From contig JAHREJ010000001.1 of assembly GCA_021733645.1 (NCBI GenBank), forward strand, positions 62,001-126,000: a stretch of 64,000 nt of DNA. The letters are read 5' to 3'. Origin of the DNA: Bacillus subtilis subsp. subtilis. GTDB lineage: Bacteria; Pseudomonadota; Gammaproteobacteria; Xanthomonadales; Xanthomonadaceae. Within the stretch, counting starts at the first letter, position 1. Each line of letters begins with the position of its first letter. The notes beneath the pieces were generated by a model, which was not told the DNA's origin, ran no database searches, and saw only the letters and a list, made by a program, of their open reading frames with translations. This document shows, piece by piece, positions 50,962 to 58,920 of the stretch. The translations under genes were made by a program, and so were the position numbers.

Positions 50962-52284
50962 ATGCCCGCCCCTTCATCCCCGCCCCTGGCGGCACTCATC
51001 GACCAAGCCCACCGACTGGTTGCCTCAGGCGATACCGGCGCCGCCGAACGCTGCTTCGAGCAGGTACGTCAACGCGACCCGGACAACCTGCAGGCACTCA
51101 ATTTCATTGCCCTGTGCCACAGCGCCCGCGGCCACCACGTGCAAGCCACGACCCTGCTGCAACACGCACTGGCGCTTGCGCCCAAAGACGTGGGCACGCA
51201 CAAGAACCTGGCCGTTTCACTGATCCAACAGCAGCAGTACGATGCTGCCGGTCCGTTGCTATCTGCCGCATTGGCGCTGGATCCAGACTTTTTTGTCGCC
51301 CGCCTGTACCTGGGCTGGGTGCAGGAGCAGCAGCGCCAGCCGCGCCGCGCATTGACCACCTACTTCCTGGCGGTCAACGCGGCCCAGAAGCAGGGCCACT
51401 GGCTGAGCGACGACAGCACCCCTCCCGGGCTGCGCCCTCGCGTTCTGCATGCCATGCAGTTCCTCGCACGCGGCCGGCACGACGTGCTTCGCCGCCTGCT
51501 TGCGCCCTTGCATGCCCGGCATGGCGCCCAGGCGCTGCGACGGGTGGACAAGGCCGTGGACGGCTACCTGGGGCGCCTGCGTCTGCAGACAGCCGGTCCG
51601 CTGCAGCGACCAAGCTTCCTGTACTTCCCCGAATTGCCGCCCACGCCTTATCTGGAGCGATCACTGTTCCCCTGGTATGAGGCGCTTGAAGACCAGACCG
51701 ACCTGCTACGTGAGGAGCTGTTGTCGGTGCTGGATGAACGCGCACTGCTGCAGCCGTTTCTAGGCGATGCCGGCAATGCTGGCAATGCTGGCGGCCAAAG
51801 CTACCTGGCCGGCGAAACGGATGCGCCCGCGCGCTGGGACGGGTTCTTCTTCCATCGGCACGGCCGGCGCTACGACGACAATTGCGAGCGTTGCCCCCGC
51901 ACCGCCGCTGCCCTGCAGGCAACCACGCTGGTGCAGATTCCCGGCCATGCGCCGGAGGCGCTCTATTCGGTGCTGGGTGCCGGCTCGCACATCCGTCCGC
52001 ACACCGGCGTGACCAACACCCGCATCGTCACCCACCTGCCCCTCCTGGTGCCAGAGCACTGCGCGCTACGCGTGGCAGGGCAGACCCATGCATGGCAGAC
52101 GGGGCGCTGCATCAGCTTCGACGACACCTGGGAGCACGAAGCCTGGAATCGCGGCACCCAGACCCGCGTGGTGCTGCTGTTTGATGTGTGGAACCCGCAC
52201 CTGACCGACATAGAACGCGATGCAGTCGGCCAATTGGTCATGGCCATCGCCGAGTTGAACGGCGCCCAGGTGTTGGTCGAGTAA
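50962..52284 (+). CDS. TPR protein with aspartyl/asparaginyl beta-hydroxylase domain
   Basis: A 440-aa cytosolic protein. Residues about 10-140 are tetratricopeptide repeats (ALNFIALCHSARGHHVQATT, LLSAALALDPDFFVARLYLG). The C-terminal part (about 260-420) is the Asp_Arg_Hydrox 2-oxoglutarate/Fe(II) fold: HIRPHTGVTNTRIVTHLPL, GRCISFDDTWEHEAWNRG and VVLLFDVWNP, with the two iron His in PHTG and EHEAWN. A duplicated GNAGNAG stretch around residue 272 marks a linker. It follows the TonB-dependent receptor; the protein or peptide substrate is not known. Confidence 0.87.
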   Translation: MPAPSSPPLAALIDQAHRLVASGDTGAAERCFEQVRQRDPDNLQALNFIALCHSARGHHVQATTLLQHALALAPKDVGTHKNLAVSLIQQQQYDAAGPLLSAALALDPDFFVARLYLGWVQEQQRQPRRALTTYFLAVNAAQKQGHWLSDDSTPPGLRPRVLHAMQFLARGRHDVLRRLLAPLHARHGAQALRRVDKAVDGYLGRLRLQTAGPLQRPSFLYFPELPPTPYLERSLFPWYEALEDQTDLLREELLSVLDERALLQPFLGDAGNAGNAGGQSYLAGETDAPARWDGFFFHRHGRRYDDNCERCPRTAAALQATTLVQIPGHAPEALYSVLGAGSHIRPHTGVTNTRIVTHLPLLVPEHCALRVAGQTHAWQTGRCISFDDTWEHEAWNRGTQTRVVLLFDVWNPHLTDIERDAVGQLVMAIAELNGAQVLVE

Positions 52285-52286
52285 CC

Positions 52287-52889
52287 TCACCCGATCGGGA
52301 TCAACGTCTCGATCACATGCTCCACATAGGCCTCGAAATCCTCGCGGGCCTGCTTGGGCTGCTGCAGCTGCAGGGACAACTGCAGGAAGCCCACGTACGC
52401 CGCATAGGCCAGGCGTGCGCGATGCTGCGCGTCGGTGCGGCTCAACCCGGCCTGGCGGAACGAGGCCACCAGGTATTCCAGGCGACGGTGCGAGACGCGG
52501 TCGATGACCGGGCGCACCATCGGGTGGTCCAGCGCCTTGAGCAGTTCGCTGTAGATGATGTGCGGCTGCACTTCGTGGGCCACCACCTGGAACAGCTGGC
52601 GCAGGCGTGCACGCGGGTCGGGCACGTCTTCCAGGCTGCCGAACACCTGCTCCTGTTCAAACAGTTCCCAGCGCTCCAGGGCGGCCTGCAGCAACGCATC
52701 GCGCGAGGGGAAATGCCAGTAGAAACTGCCCTTGGTAACACCCAGGCGACGCGCCAACGGTTCAACCGCCACCGCGCCAACCCCTTGTTCTGCAATCAGG
52801 TCCAGGGCGGCCTGGGCCCAGTCTTCCGCGCTCAGGCGGCTGTTGCGGCCGGCACGTGGCTCGCCGGCGGAAGCTTCAGGTTCATTCAT
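52287..52889 (-). CDS. TetR-family transcriptional regulator
   Basis: A 200-aa repressor-type protein. Helix-turn-helix at about 22-66 (QAALDLIAEQGVGAVAVEPL then GVTKGSFYWHFPSRDALL), with an all-helical ligand domain behind it. It is divergent from the hydrolase-fadE pair, and 99 bp between the genes hold three ATAC-N6-GTAT-like sites. This arrangement suggests control of fatty-acid breakdown with an acyl-CoA signal, as in other TetR regulators of fad genes. It ends 3 bp from the convergent hydroxylase gene. Confidence 0.92.
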   Translation of the reverse strand: MNEPEASAGEPRAGRNSRLSAEDWAQAALDLIAEQGVGAVAVEPLARRLGVTKGSFYWHFPSRDALLQAALERWELFEQEQVFGSLEDVPDPRARLRQLFQVVAHEVQPHIIYSELLKALDHPMVRPVIDRVSHRRLEYLVASFRQAGLSRTDAQHRARLAYAAYVGFLQLSLQLQQPKQAREDFEAYVEHVIETLIPIG

Positions 52890-52904
52890 GCTGCTGATTT
52901 AACC

Positions 52905-52990
52905 ATACGGCGGAGTTCGTGTCCGCCGGGCGTGCCCACCATACCCCCAAGTATTGACATGCCATCGGGCAGGTCCATACTAACGAGTAT
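52905..52990. promoter_or_regulatory. three operator-like sites and a TTGACA promoter between tetR and the fadE operon
   Basis: ATAC-N6-GTAT occurs at 52941-52954 and at 52977-52990 (the latter within CCATAC-N6-GTATGG), and a partial copy ATAC-N6-GTTC at 52905-52918. A TTGACA -35 (52954-52959) with an 18-bp spacer to TACTAA (52978-52983) lies between, so two sites straddle the promoter. The last site overlaps the start codon at 52989. Confidence 0.7.
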
Positions 52991-53909
52991 GGTCACTCCT
53001 TCTTCTACCCTGCCCCGTTTTGACGATGAGCGACTGATCGGCGCGCACGATGCCGTGCTGGCCGCCACCCGCTCCACGCCCGGGCGCCGCGGCACCGTGC
53101 TGTTCGCCCACGGCTTCGGCCAGACCCGGCACGCCTGGACCGCCACCGCGCAGTCGCTGGCCGCCGCCGGTTACCAGACCCTGGCCTACGACGCCCGCGG
53201 CCACGGCGACTCGGACTGGAACCCGGCCGCGCTGGCCTATCACGGCGAACAGTTCGCCGATGACCTGATCGTCCTGGCCGGCGAACAACCGCAGCCGCCG
53301 ATCCTGGTGGCCGCCTCGATGGGCGGCCTGTTCGGTCTGCTTGCCGAATCGCGCTGGCCGGGGCTGTTCTCGGCGATGGTGCTGGTGGATATCACCCCGC
53401 GATGGGATACCGCCGGGGTTGAACGCATCCTGATGTTCATGACCGCCCATCCCGACGGCTTCGCCTCGCTGTCGCAGGCCGCCGACGTGATTTCAGCCTA
53501 TCTGCCGCATCGCCCGCGCAAGTCCGAAGACTCCCTGCGTGCCCTGCTGCGCGAGGACGGCCACGGCCGGTGGCGCTGGCATTGGGACCCGCGCCTGGTG
53601 GCCGAACTGGCGCGCGACAGCGAACAACACCAGGACGCGCTGGCTGAAGCGGCGCGCCAGGTGAAATGCCCGTTGCTGCTGGTCAGCGGCGGGCGCAGCA
53701 CGCTGGTCACCCCGCAGACGGTGGCCGAGTTCCTCGCGTTGGTGCCACATGCGCACCATGTGCAGCTGCCGGAGGCCACCCATATGGTTGCCGGTGATGA
53801 CAACAACGCCTTTACCGCTACTGTGTTGGACTATCTGGACGTGTTGCCCTCGGCCTCTGCCGTTGCACAGTCCGCCACTACCGAGCACGTCACCGGAGCA
53901 CGCTCATGA
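52989..53909 (+). CDS. alpha/beta hydrolase
   Basis: A 306-aa cytosolic hydrolase: LFAHGFGQTRHAW (oxyanion region), DARGHGDSDW, nucleophile elbow AASMGG and a C-terminal ATHMVAGDDN with the catalytic His. At the usual site of the catalytic acid, in SGGRSTLV, Thr stands where related enzymes often have Asp, so the acid may be elsewhere. The predicted promoter would start transcription at or next to ATG 52989, giving a leaderless mRNA. The stop overlaps the fadE start (ATGA); it may cleave an acyl ester or thioester made in fatty-acid use. Confidence 0.87.
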   Translation: MVTPSSTLPRFDDERLIGAHDAVLAATRSTPGRRGTVLFAHGFGQTRHAWTATAQSLAAAGYQTLAYDARGHGDSDWNPAALAYHGEQFADDLIVLAGEQPQPPILVAASMGGLFGLLAESRWPGLFSAMVLVDITPRWDTAGVERILMFMTAHPDGFASLSQAADVISAYLPHRPRKSEDSLRALLREDGHGRWRWHWDPRLVAELARDSEQHQDALAEAARQVKCPLLLVSGGRSTLVTPQTVAEFLALVPHAHHVQLPEATHMVAGDDNNAFTATVLDYLDVLPSASAVAQSATTEHVTGARS

Positions 53910-56386
53910 GCATTGTCGTTCCCTTCCTGGCCATCCTGCTGGCGGGCGCCATCGTCGCCTACCATCGGATGCGGCTGATCACCTGGACGATCGTCAGCGT
54001 TGCGCTGCTGGTCGCCTGCTGGTTCATCCCTTACGTCAACCAGACCGCCACCATCGTGGCTGCCGCCATTGTCGCGGTCATCGCCGTGCCGCTGCTGCTG
54101 CCCTTCATCCGCAAGCCGCTGCTGACCGCACCGATGATGAAGGTGTTCCGCAAGGTGCTGCCGCCGCTGTCGCAGACCGAGCGCATCGCACTGGAAACCG
54201 GCTCGGTGGGTTTCGAGGGCCAGCTGTTCACCGGTGACCCGGACTGGAACATCCTGCTGAACTACCCCAAGCCGCAGCTCACCGCCGAGGAGCAGGCTTT
54301 CCTGGATGGCCCGGTGGAAGAGCTGTGCAGGATGGTCAACGACTGGGAAATCACCCACGTCTACGCGGACCTGCCGCCGGAACTGTGGAGCTTCATCAAG
54401 AAGAACCGGTTCTTCGGCATGATCATTCCGAAGGAATACGGCGGCCTGGGCTTCAGTGCGCTGGCCCACCACAAGGTGATCCAGAAGCTGGCGTCGGTGT
54501 CGAGCGTGGTCAGCTCCACCGTCGGCGTACCCAACTCGCTGGGCCCGGGCGAACTGCTCAATCATTACGGCACCCAGGCACAGAAGGACCAGTACCTGCC
54601 GCGCCTGGCCGATGGCCGTGAAGTGCCGTGCTTCGGCCTGACCGGTCCGTTCGCCGGTTCGGATGCCACCTCGATCCCCGATTACGGCATCGTCTGCACG
54701 GGCGAGTGGAACGGCGAGCAGGTGCTCGGCGTCAAGCTCACCTTCGACAAGCGCTACATCACCCTGGCCCCGGTGGCCACGCTGATCGGCCTGGCGTTCC
54801 GCATGTACGACCCGGACGGCCTGATCGGCACCACCCGCGATATCGGCATCACCCTGGCGCTGCTGCCGCGTGATACCGCCGGCGTGGAAATCGGCCGTCG
54901 CCACTTCCCGCTCAACTCGACCTTCCAGAACGGCCCGATCCGCGGCAAGGACGTGTTCATTCCGCTCACCCAGCTGATCGGCGGCGCCGAGAAGGCCGGC
55001 AAGGGCTGGAACATGCTCAACGAGTGCCTGGCCGTGGGCCGCTCGATCACCCTGCCCTCCACCGCCAGTGGCGGTGCCAAGGCCGGCGCGGTGGTGACCG
55101 GTGCCTATGCGCGCATCCGCAAGCAGTTCGGCCTGTCGGTCGGCCGCTTTGAAGGCGTGGAAGAAGCGCTGGCGCGCATCGGTGGCAAGGCCTACGCGAT
55201 CAGCGCGCTGTGCCAGGCCACGGCCGCCGCGGTGGACCGTGGCGATGTGCCGTCGGTACCGTCGGCGATTGCCAAGTATCACTGCACCACCATGAGCCGT
55301 GAAGTGATCTCGGACATGATGGACGTCATCGGCGGCAAGGGCATCATCCTGGGGCCGCGCAACTTTGCCGGCCGCAGCTGGCAGGCCGCGCCGATCGCCA
55401 TCACGGTCGAGGGCGCCAACATCATGACCCGCAGCCTGCTGATCTTCGGCCAGGGTGCGATTCTGTGCCACCCGTGGGTGCTGAAGGAAATGAAGGCCGC
55501 GCAGGATCCGGACACCCGTGCCGGCCTGCAGGCATTCGACCGCAGCCTGTTTGGCCATATCCGCTTTGGCATCTCCAACGCCGTGCGTTCGTTCTGGTTC
55601 GGCCTGACCGGCGCGCGCTTCGGTGCCGCCCCGGGCGATGCCTACACCCGCCGCTACTTCCGCAAGCTGGACCGGTATTCGGCCAACCTGGCGCTGATGG
55701 CCGACATCTCGATGATGACCCTCGGCGGCAAGCTCAAGTTCAAGGAATCGCTGTCTGGCCGCCTGGGCGACGTGCTGAGTCACATCTACATGACCAGCGC
55801 GATGCTCAAGCGTTACCACGACGAAGGCGCACCGGTGGCCGACCAGCCGCTGCTGGCCTGGGCCTTCCATGACAGCGTGCACACGATTGAAAAGTCGTTG
55901 TCGGCGGCGCTGCGCAACTTCCCGATCCGCCCGATCGGCTGGCTGATGTGGCTGCTGATCTTCCCGTTCGGCCGCCGCGCCGAAGCGCCGGGCGACCGCC
56001 TGGGCCATCGCGTGGCCGCGCTGCTGATGGCGCCCAACGAAGCCCGCGACCGCCTGGCCAGCGGTGTGTTCCTGACCCCGTGCGAGAACAACCCCGGTGG
56101 CCGCATCAACAGCTACCTGTCCAAGGCGATCATGGCCGAGCCGGTCGAGCGCAAGTTCATCAAGGCGGTCAAGACCAAGGGTATCGAAGCCCTGGACTTC
56201 ACCACCCAGCTGGATGAAGCCGTGGCCGAGGGCGTGATCACCCAGGATGAGCGCACCCTGTTGGAAGAACTGCGTACGCTGACCCTGGAAACCATCACCG
56301 TGGACGATTTCGATCCGCACGAACTGCGTTCGGCCAGCTACTACGACCGTGAGCGCAAGGCGTCGCCGTCGCAGGAAGCGGCGTGA
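53906..56386 (+). CDS. fadE: acyl-CoA dehydrogenase FadE
   Basis: First enzyme of beta-oxidation, FAD-dependent. The 826 aa are close to E. coli FadE (814) and unlike short soluble ACADs. Two to three N-terminal membrane helices (about 1-70), acyl-CoA dehydrogenase domains (about 100-530; NRFFGMIIPKEYGGLGF, CFGLTGPFAGSDATS, DVIGGKGIILGPRNF), and the C-terminal DUF1974 region (RRAEAPGDRLGHRVAALL). Translationally coupled to the hydrolase and ended by a strong terminator. Confidence 0.95.
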   Translation: MSIVVPFLAILLAGAIVAYHRMRLITWTIVSVALLVACWFIPYVNQTATIVAAAIVAVIAVPLLLPFIRKPLLTAPMMKVFRKVLPPLSQTERIALETGSVGFEGQLFTGDPDWNILLNYPKPQLTAEEQAFLDGPVEELCRMVNDWEITHVYADLPPELWSFIKKNRFFGMIIPKEYGGLGFSALAHHKVIQKLASVSSVVSSTVGVPNSLGPGELLNHYGTQAQKDQYLPRLADGREVPCFGLTGPFAGSDATSIPDYGIVCTGEWNGEQVLGVKLTFDKRYITLAPVATLIGLAFRMYDPDGLIGTTRDIGITLALLPRDTAGVEIGRRHFPLNSTFQNGPIRGKDVFIPLTQLIGGAEKAGKGWNMLNECLAVGRSITLPSTASGGAKAGAVVTGAYARIRKQFGLSVGRFEGVEEALARIGGKAYAISALCQATAAAVDRGDVPSVPSAIAKYHCTTMSREVISDMMDVIGGKGIILGPRNFAGRSWQAAPIAITVEGANIMTRSLLIFGQGAILCHPWVLKEMKAAQDPDTRAGLQAFDRSLFGHIRFGISNAVRSFWFGLTGARFGAAPGDAYTRRYFRKLDRYSANLALMADISMMTLGGKLKFKESLSGRLGDVLSHIYMTSAMLKRYHDEGAPVADQPLLAWAFHDSVHTIEKSLSAALRNFPIRPIGWLMWLLIFPFGRRAEAPGDRLGHRVAALLMAPNEARDRLASGVFLTPCENNPGGRINSYLSKAIMAEPVERKFIKAVKTKGIEALDFTTQLDEAVAEGVITQDERTLLEELRTLTLETITVDDFDPHELRSASYYDRERKASPSQEAA

Positions 56387-56408
56387 TCCCGGCAACCACG
56401 TAAACAAC

Positions 56409-56438
56409 AACGGCGGACTTCGGTCCGCCGTTTTTTTT
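56409..56438 (+). terminator. intrinsic terminator of the fadE operon
   Basis: CGGCGGAC-TTCG-GTCCGCCG (56411-56430) with a stable UUCG tetraloop, then eight T. Confidence 0.9.
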
Positions 56439-56451
56439 GAGAGGCACGTGC

Positions 56452-56922
56452 ATGTCCGCCCCCCTGTTGAACCTGTATCGCCGCCTGCAGCGCTGGCCTG
56501 CCGGCAGCTGGCTGTTTTCACGCGCGGTGTGCGTCAAGGCACCGTACTTTGCCAGCATTGCCCCGCGCATCACTTTGCTCGAACCGGGCCGCTGCGAGGG
56601 CCGCATCGCGCACCGGCGGCGGGTCACCAACCACATCGGCACCGTGCATGCGATCGCGCTGTGCAACCTGGCCGAACTGACCGCCGGCCTGATGGTGGAC
56701 GCCTCGCTGCCGCACGGCATGCGTTGGATTCCCAAGGGCATGGAAGTGCAGTACCTGGCCAAGGCCACCGGCACCCAGCATGCGGTGGCCACGCCGGAAC
56801 TGCCGATCGTGGCGGCCGACACCGGCTATGCGCTGCCGGTGAACGTGCAGGTGCGCGACGACGCCGGCACCGCCGTGTTCCAGGCGCGTATCCAGATGTG
56901 GGTATCGCCGGTCAAGCGCTGA
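56452..56922 (+). CDS. DUF4442 hotdog-fold protein (thioesterase-like)
   Basis: A 156-aa protein of the hotdog superfamily (DUF4442/YiiD_C type). NHIGTVHAIALCNLAELTAG is the region that corresponds to the hotdog helix, and the C-terminal VFQARIQMWVSP forms the last strand. Possibly an acyl-CoA thioesterase, in keeping with the fadE neighbour. It starts 14 bp after the fadE terminator, so promoter and terminator nearly coincide. Catalytic residues cannot be named with confidence. Confidence 0.83.
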   Translation: MSAPLLNLYRRLQRWPAGSWLFSRAVCVKAPYFASIAPRITLLEPGRCEGRIAHRRRVTNHIGTVHAIALCNLAELTAGLMVDASLPHGMRWIPKGMEVQYLAKATGTQHAVATPELPIVAADTGYALPVNVQVRDDAGTAVFQARIQMWVSPVKR

Positions 56923-56958
56923 TCGTTGGCGTGCAGCCACCCAAGCGGTGGCTAGCGG

Positions 56959-57007
56959 GACGCCCCTGTGCCGGGGCGTAGCGCCCCGGCACGCGTGGTG
57001 GGGCGTC
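56959..57007. terminator. nested palindrome between convergent genes
   Basis: Inner hairpin GTGCCGGGGCG-TAG-CGCCCCGGCAC (56968-56992) lies inside an 8-bp outer stem GACGCCCC/GGGGCGTC (56959-56966/57000-57007). No T-tract, so it is better seen as a two-way mRNA-protecting or REP-like element than as a proven terminator. Confidence 0.5.
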
Positions 57008-57364
57008 TCAGGCCGGCACCATCCACCACGCGGCCACGGCCAGCAGTGCCGGCACCGCCTGGATGAAGAAGATGCGCTTGTTGACGCTGTATGCCCCATA
57101 GCAGCCGGCCACGATCACGCAGCCCAGCATGAAGTTCACCAGCATCGGCAGATGGTCGAACAGGCCCCACGCCAGGCCTGCCGCCAGGAAGCCGTTGTAC
57201 AGGCCCTGGTTGGCCGCCAGCACGCGGGTGGTTTCGGCCTTCTCCGGCGTATTGCGGAAGGTCTTCAACCCCAGCGGCCTGGTCCACAGGAACATTTCCA
57301 GGACCAGGAAGTACACGTGCAGCAGGGCGACCAGCAGGGTCAGGGACAGTGCGATCCAATACAT
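57008..57364 (-). CDS. DUF1304 membrane protein
   Basis: A 118-aa inner-membrane protein with four predicted helices. MYWIALSLTLLVALLHVYFL, the ALGLWTRPLGLKTF-like loop (here FLWTRPLGLKTFRNTPE), AANQGLYNGFLAAGL and the GCYGAYSVNKR segment match DUF1304 proteins. Function unknown. It is 28 bp downstream of the MFS gene on the same strand and probably co-transcribed. Confidence 0.88.
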   Translation of the reverse strand: MYWIALSLTLLVALLHVYFLVLEMFLWTRPLGLKTFRNTPEKAETTRVLAANQGLYNGFLAAGLAWGLFDHLPMLVNFMLGCVIVAGCYGAYSVNKRIFFIQAVPALLAVAAWWMVPA

Positions 57365-57392
57365 GGGCAGGCCTCGGGGTGATCGGTGCAGC

Positions 57393-58718
57393 TTACTCCG
57401 GACGTTCGGCCGGCAGCTTCTTTTCTTCGCGCAACAGGCCGAAGGCGGCCGCGGTCATGGCCCCGGCCACCAGCAGGCCGCCGGCGAACACCGCATGCGA
57501 GCCGAACAGCGACAGCCCCTTGTGCACCCAGGCGAAGGTCAGGTCGGCGCCGCGGTAGACCACCGTGTCGATCGCCGCGCCGGCCTTGTAGCGCCACTGG
57601 CGGTCCACACGGGTGTAGATCGTCTCGCGCGCCGGCTTGGCCAGCGAGAACTCGCTGGCGCGGGTCATCACCTGCACCATCGCCACCAGCATCGGCAGCG
57701 GCGAGGCGGCCAGCACCGAGAAACCAACGATGATCGCAAAGCCGGGGATCAGCAGCGCCGGGGCGATGCCATGCCGGGACAGCAGCCAGCGGGTCAGCCC
57801 CAGTTGCAGCAGCAGGGTGAGCGCGTTGACCGCCAGGTCCACGCGCGAGAAAAACGCGGTGCTGGCTGCCGGGTCGGTGTACAGCCGGCGCACGATCGAG
57901 GCCTGCTCGTTGTACAGCAGCGTCCCTACCCCCACGCCGAACAGCACCAGCACCGCCAGCCAGCGCAACAACGGCTCGCGCACGATCAGCTTCAGGCCAT
58001 CGAGCACGCTGCCACCCATCGGGGTTTCACCCGAGATGAGCTGCTGCTCCTGCTCGCGCGCCACGGCCCACAGCCGCAGCCGCCAGATACAGACCAGGCA
58101 GACCGTGAGGAACCCCGCCGAAACCAGCATCAGGTTGGCGATGCCCACCCGCTGCACCAGCGCCGAGGTGATGACCGGGCCGAGGAACGCGCCGATGGTG
58201 CCGGCTGCGCCGATGTAGCCGTACACCGCGCGCGCCTGGGCATTGGAGAACACATCGGCCATGAAGCTCCAGAACACCGCCACCGCGAACAGGTTGAACA
58301 CCGCGGCCCAGAAGAAAAATGCCATGCCGCGCCCGGGCACGCCACTGTCAAACAGCACGTAGAAGCCCAGCAGCGAGACGATGAACAGGCTGTACACCGC
58401 CGGCAGGAACACCCGCCGCGGATAGCGGCTCACCACCGCCCCGTACAACGGCTGCAGCACCAGCATGATGAAAAACACGCAGGTGAACAGGAACTGCAGG
58501 ACGAAGTCCTTCAGCGCGATGCCATGACCGGCGAACCAGCCGATCAGCGCCGCCGGGAACACCGTTTCCAGGTCGGCCGACGCGGCCATCGCCTCGCGCA
58601 CCGGGCGCAGCACGTAGTAGCCACTGAGCAGGCAGAAGAAGTAGACCGAGGCCCAGATCAACGGCGGCGACTGCCGCAACGCCTGGCGCAGGCCAGACCG
58701 CACCGGCACCGTACTCAT
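57393..58718 (-). CDS. MFS protein of the NTP/NDP exchange (ADP/ATP carrier-like) group
   Basis: A 441-aa inner-membrane transporter with about 12 helices. YFFCLLSGYYVLRPVREAMA near the N-terminus is typical of the Npt1/Tlc-like antiporter-related MFS group; FGVGVGTLLYNEQASIVRRL and FSLAKPARETIYTRVDRQWR are also family segments. Free-living bacteria with this protein do not import host ATP, so the true substrate is open. Start 58718 (MSTVPVRSGLRQAL). It is divergent from the GMC oxidoreductase gene. Confidence 0.82.
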   Translation of the reverse strand: MSTVPVRSGLRQALRQSPPLIWASVYFFCLLSGYYVLRPVREAMAASADLETVFPAALIGWFAGHGIALKDFVLQFLFTCVFFIMLVLQPLYGAVVSRYPRRVFLPAVYSLFIVSLLGFYVLFDSGVPGRGMAFFFWAAVFNLFAVAVFWSFMADVFSNAQARAVYGYIGAAGTIGAFLGPVITSALVQRVGIANLMLVSAGFLTVCLVCIWRLRLWAVAREQEQQLISGETPMGGSVLDGLKLIVREPLLRWLAVLVLFGVGVGTLLYNEQASIVRRLYTDPAASTAFFSRVDLAVNALTLLLQLGLTRWLLSRHGIAPALLIPGFAIIVGFSVLAASPLPMLVAMVQVMTRASEFSLAKPARETIYTRVDRQWRYKAGAAIDTVVYRGADLTFAWVHKGLSLFGSHAVFAGGLLVAGAMTAAAFGLLREEKKLPAERPE

Positions 58719-58920
58719 GGCAGCCACTCCCCGCACAGGCAGCGTTGCAACGGCGGCATTGGGGACACTCCGGGCAGCAAAGCGCGCAAGGTAAACGATG
58801 CACCGCAACATCGCCAGCCTTGGGCCGTGCCGGACCACGCAACACGGCATGGCACGGGCCGATGTCGCCAGCGGCCGGCGGGCGGCCTATGCTCGGCAGC
58901 GACACCGTCGGGGAGCGGCC

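Noticed and set aside
56959-57007. Small RNA gene between convergent genes
   Set aside because: The nested palindrome has no promoter-like sequence or T-tract; a REP-like or mRNA-end role is more likely.
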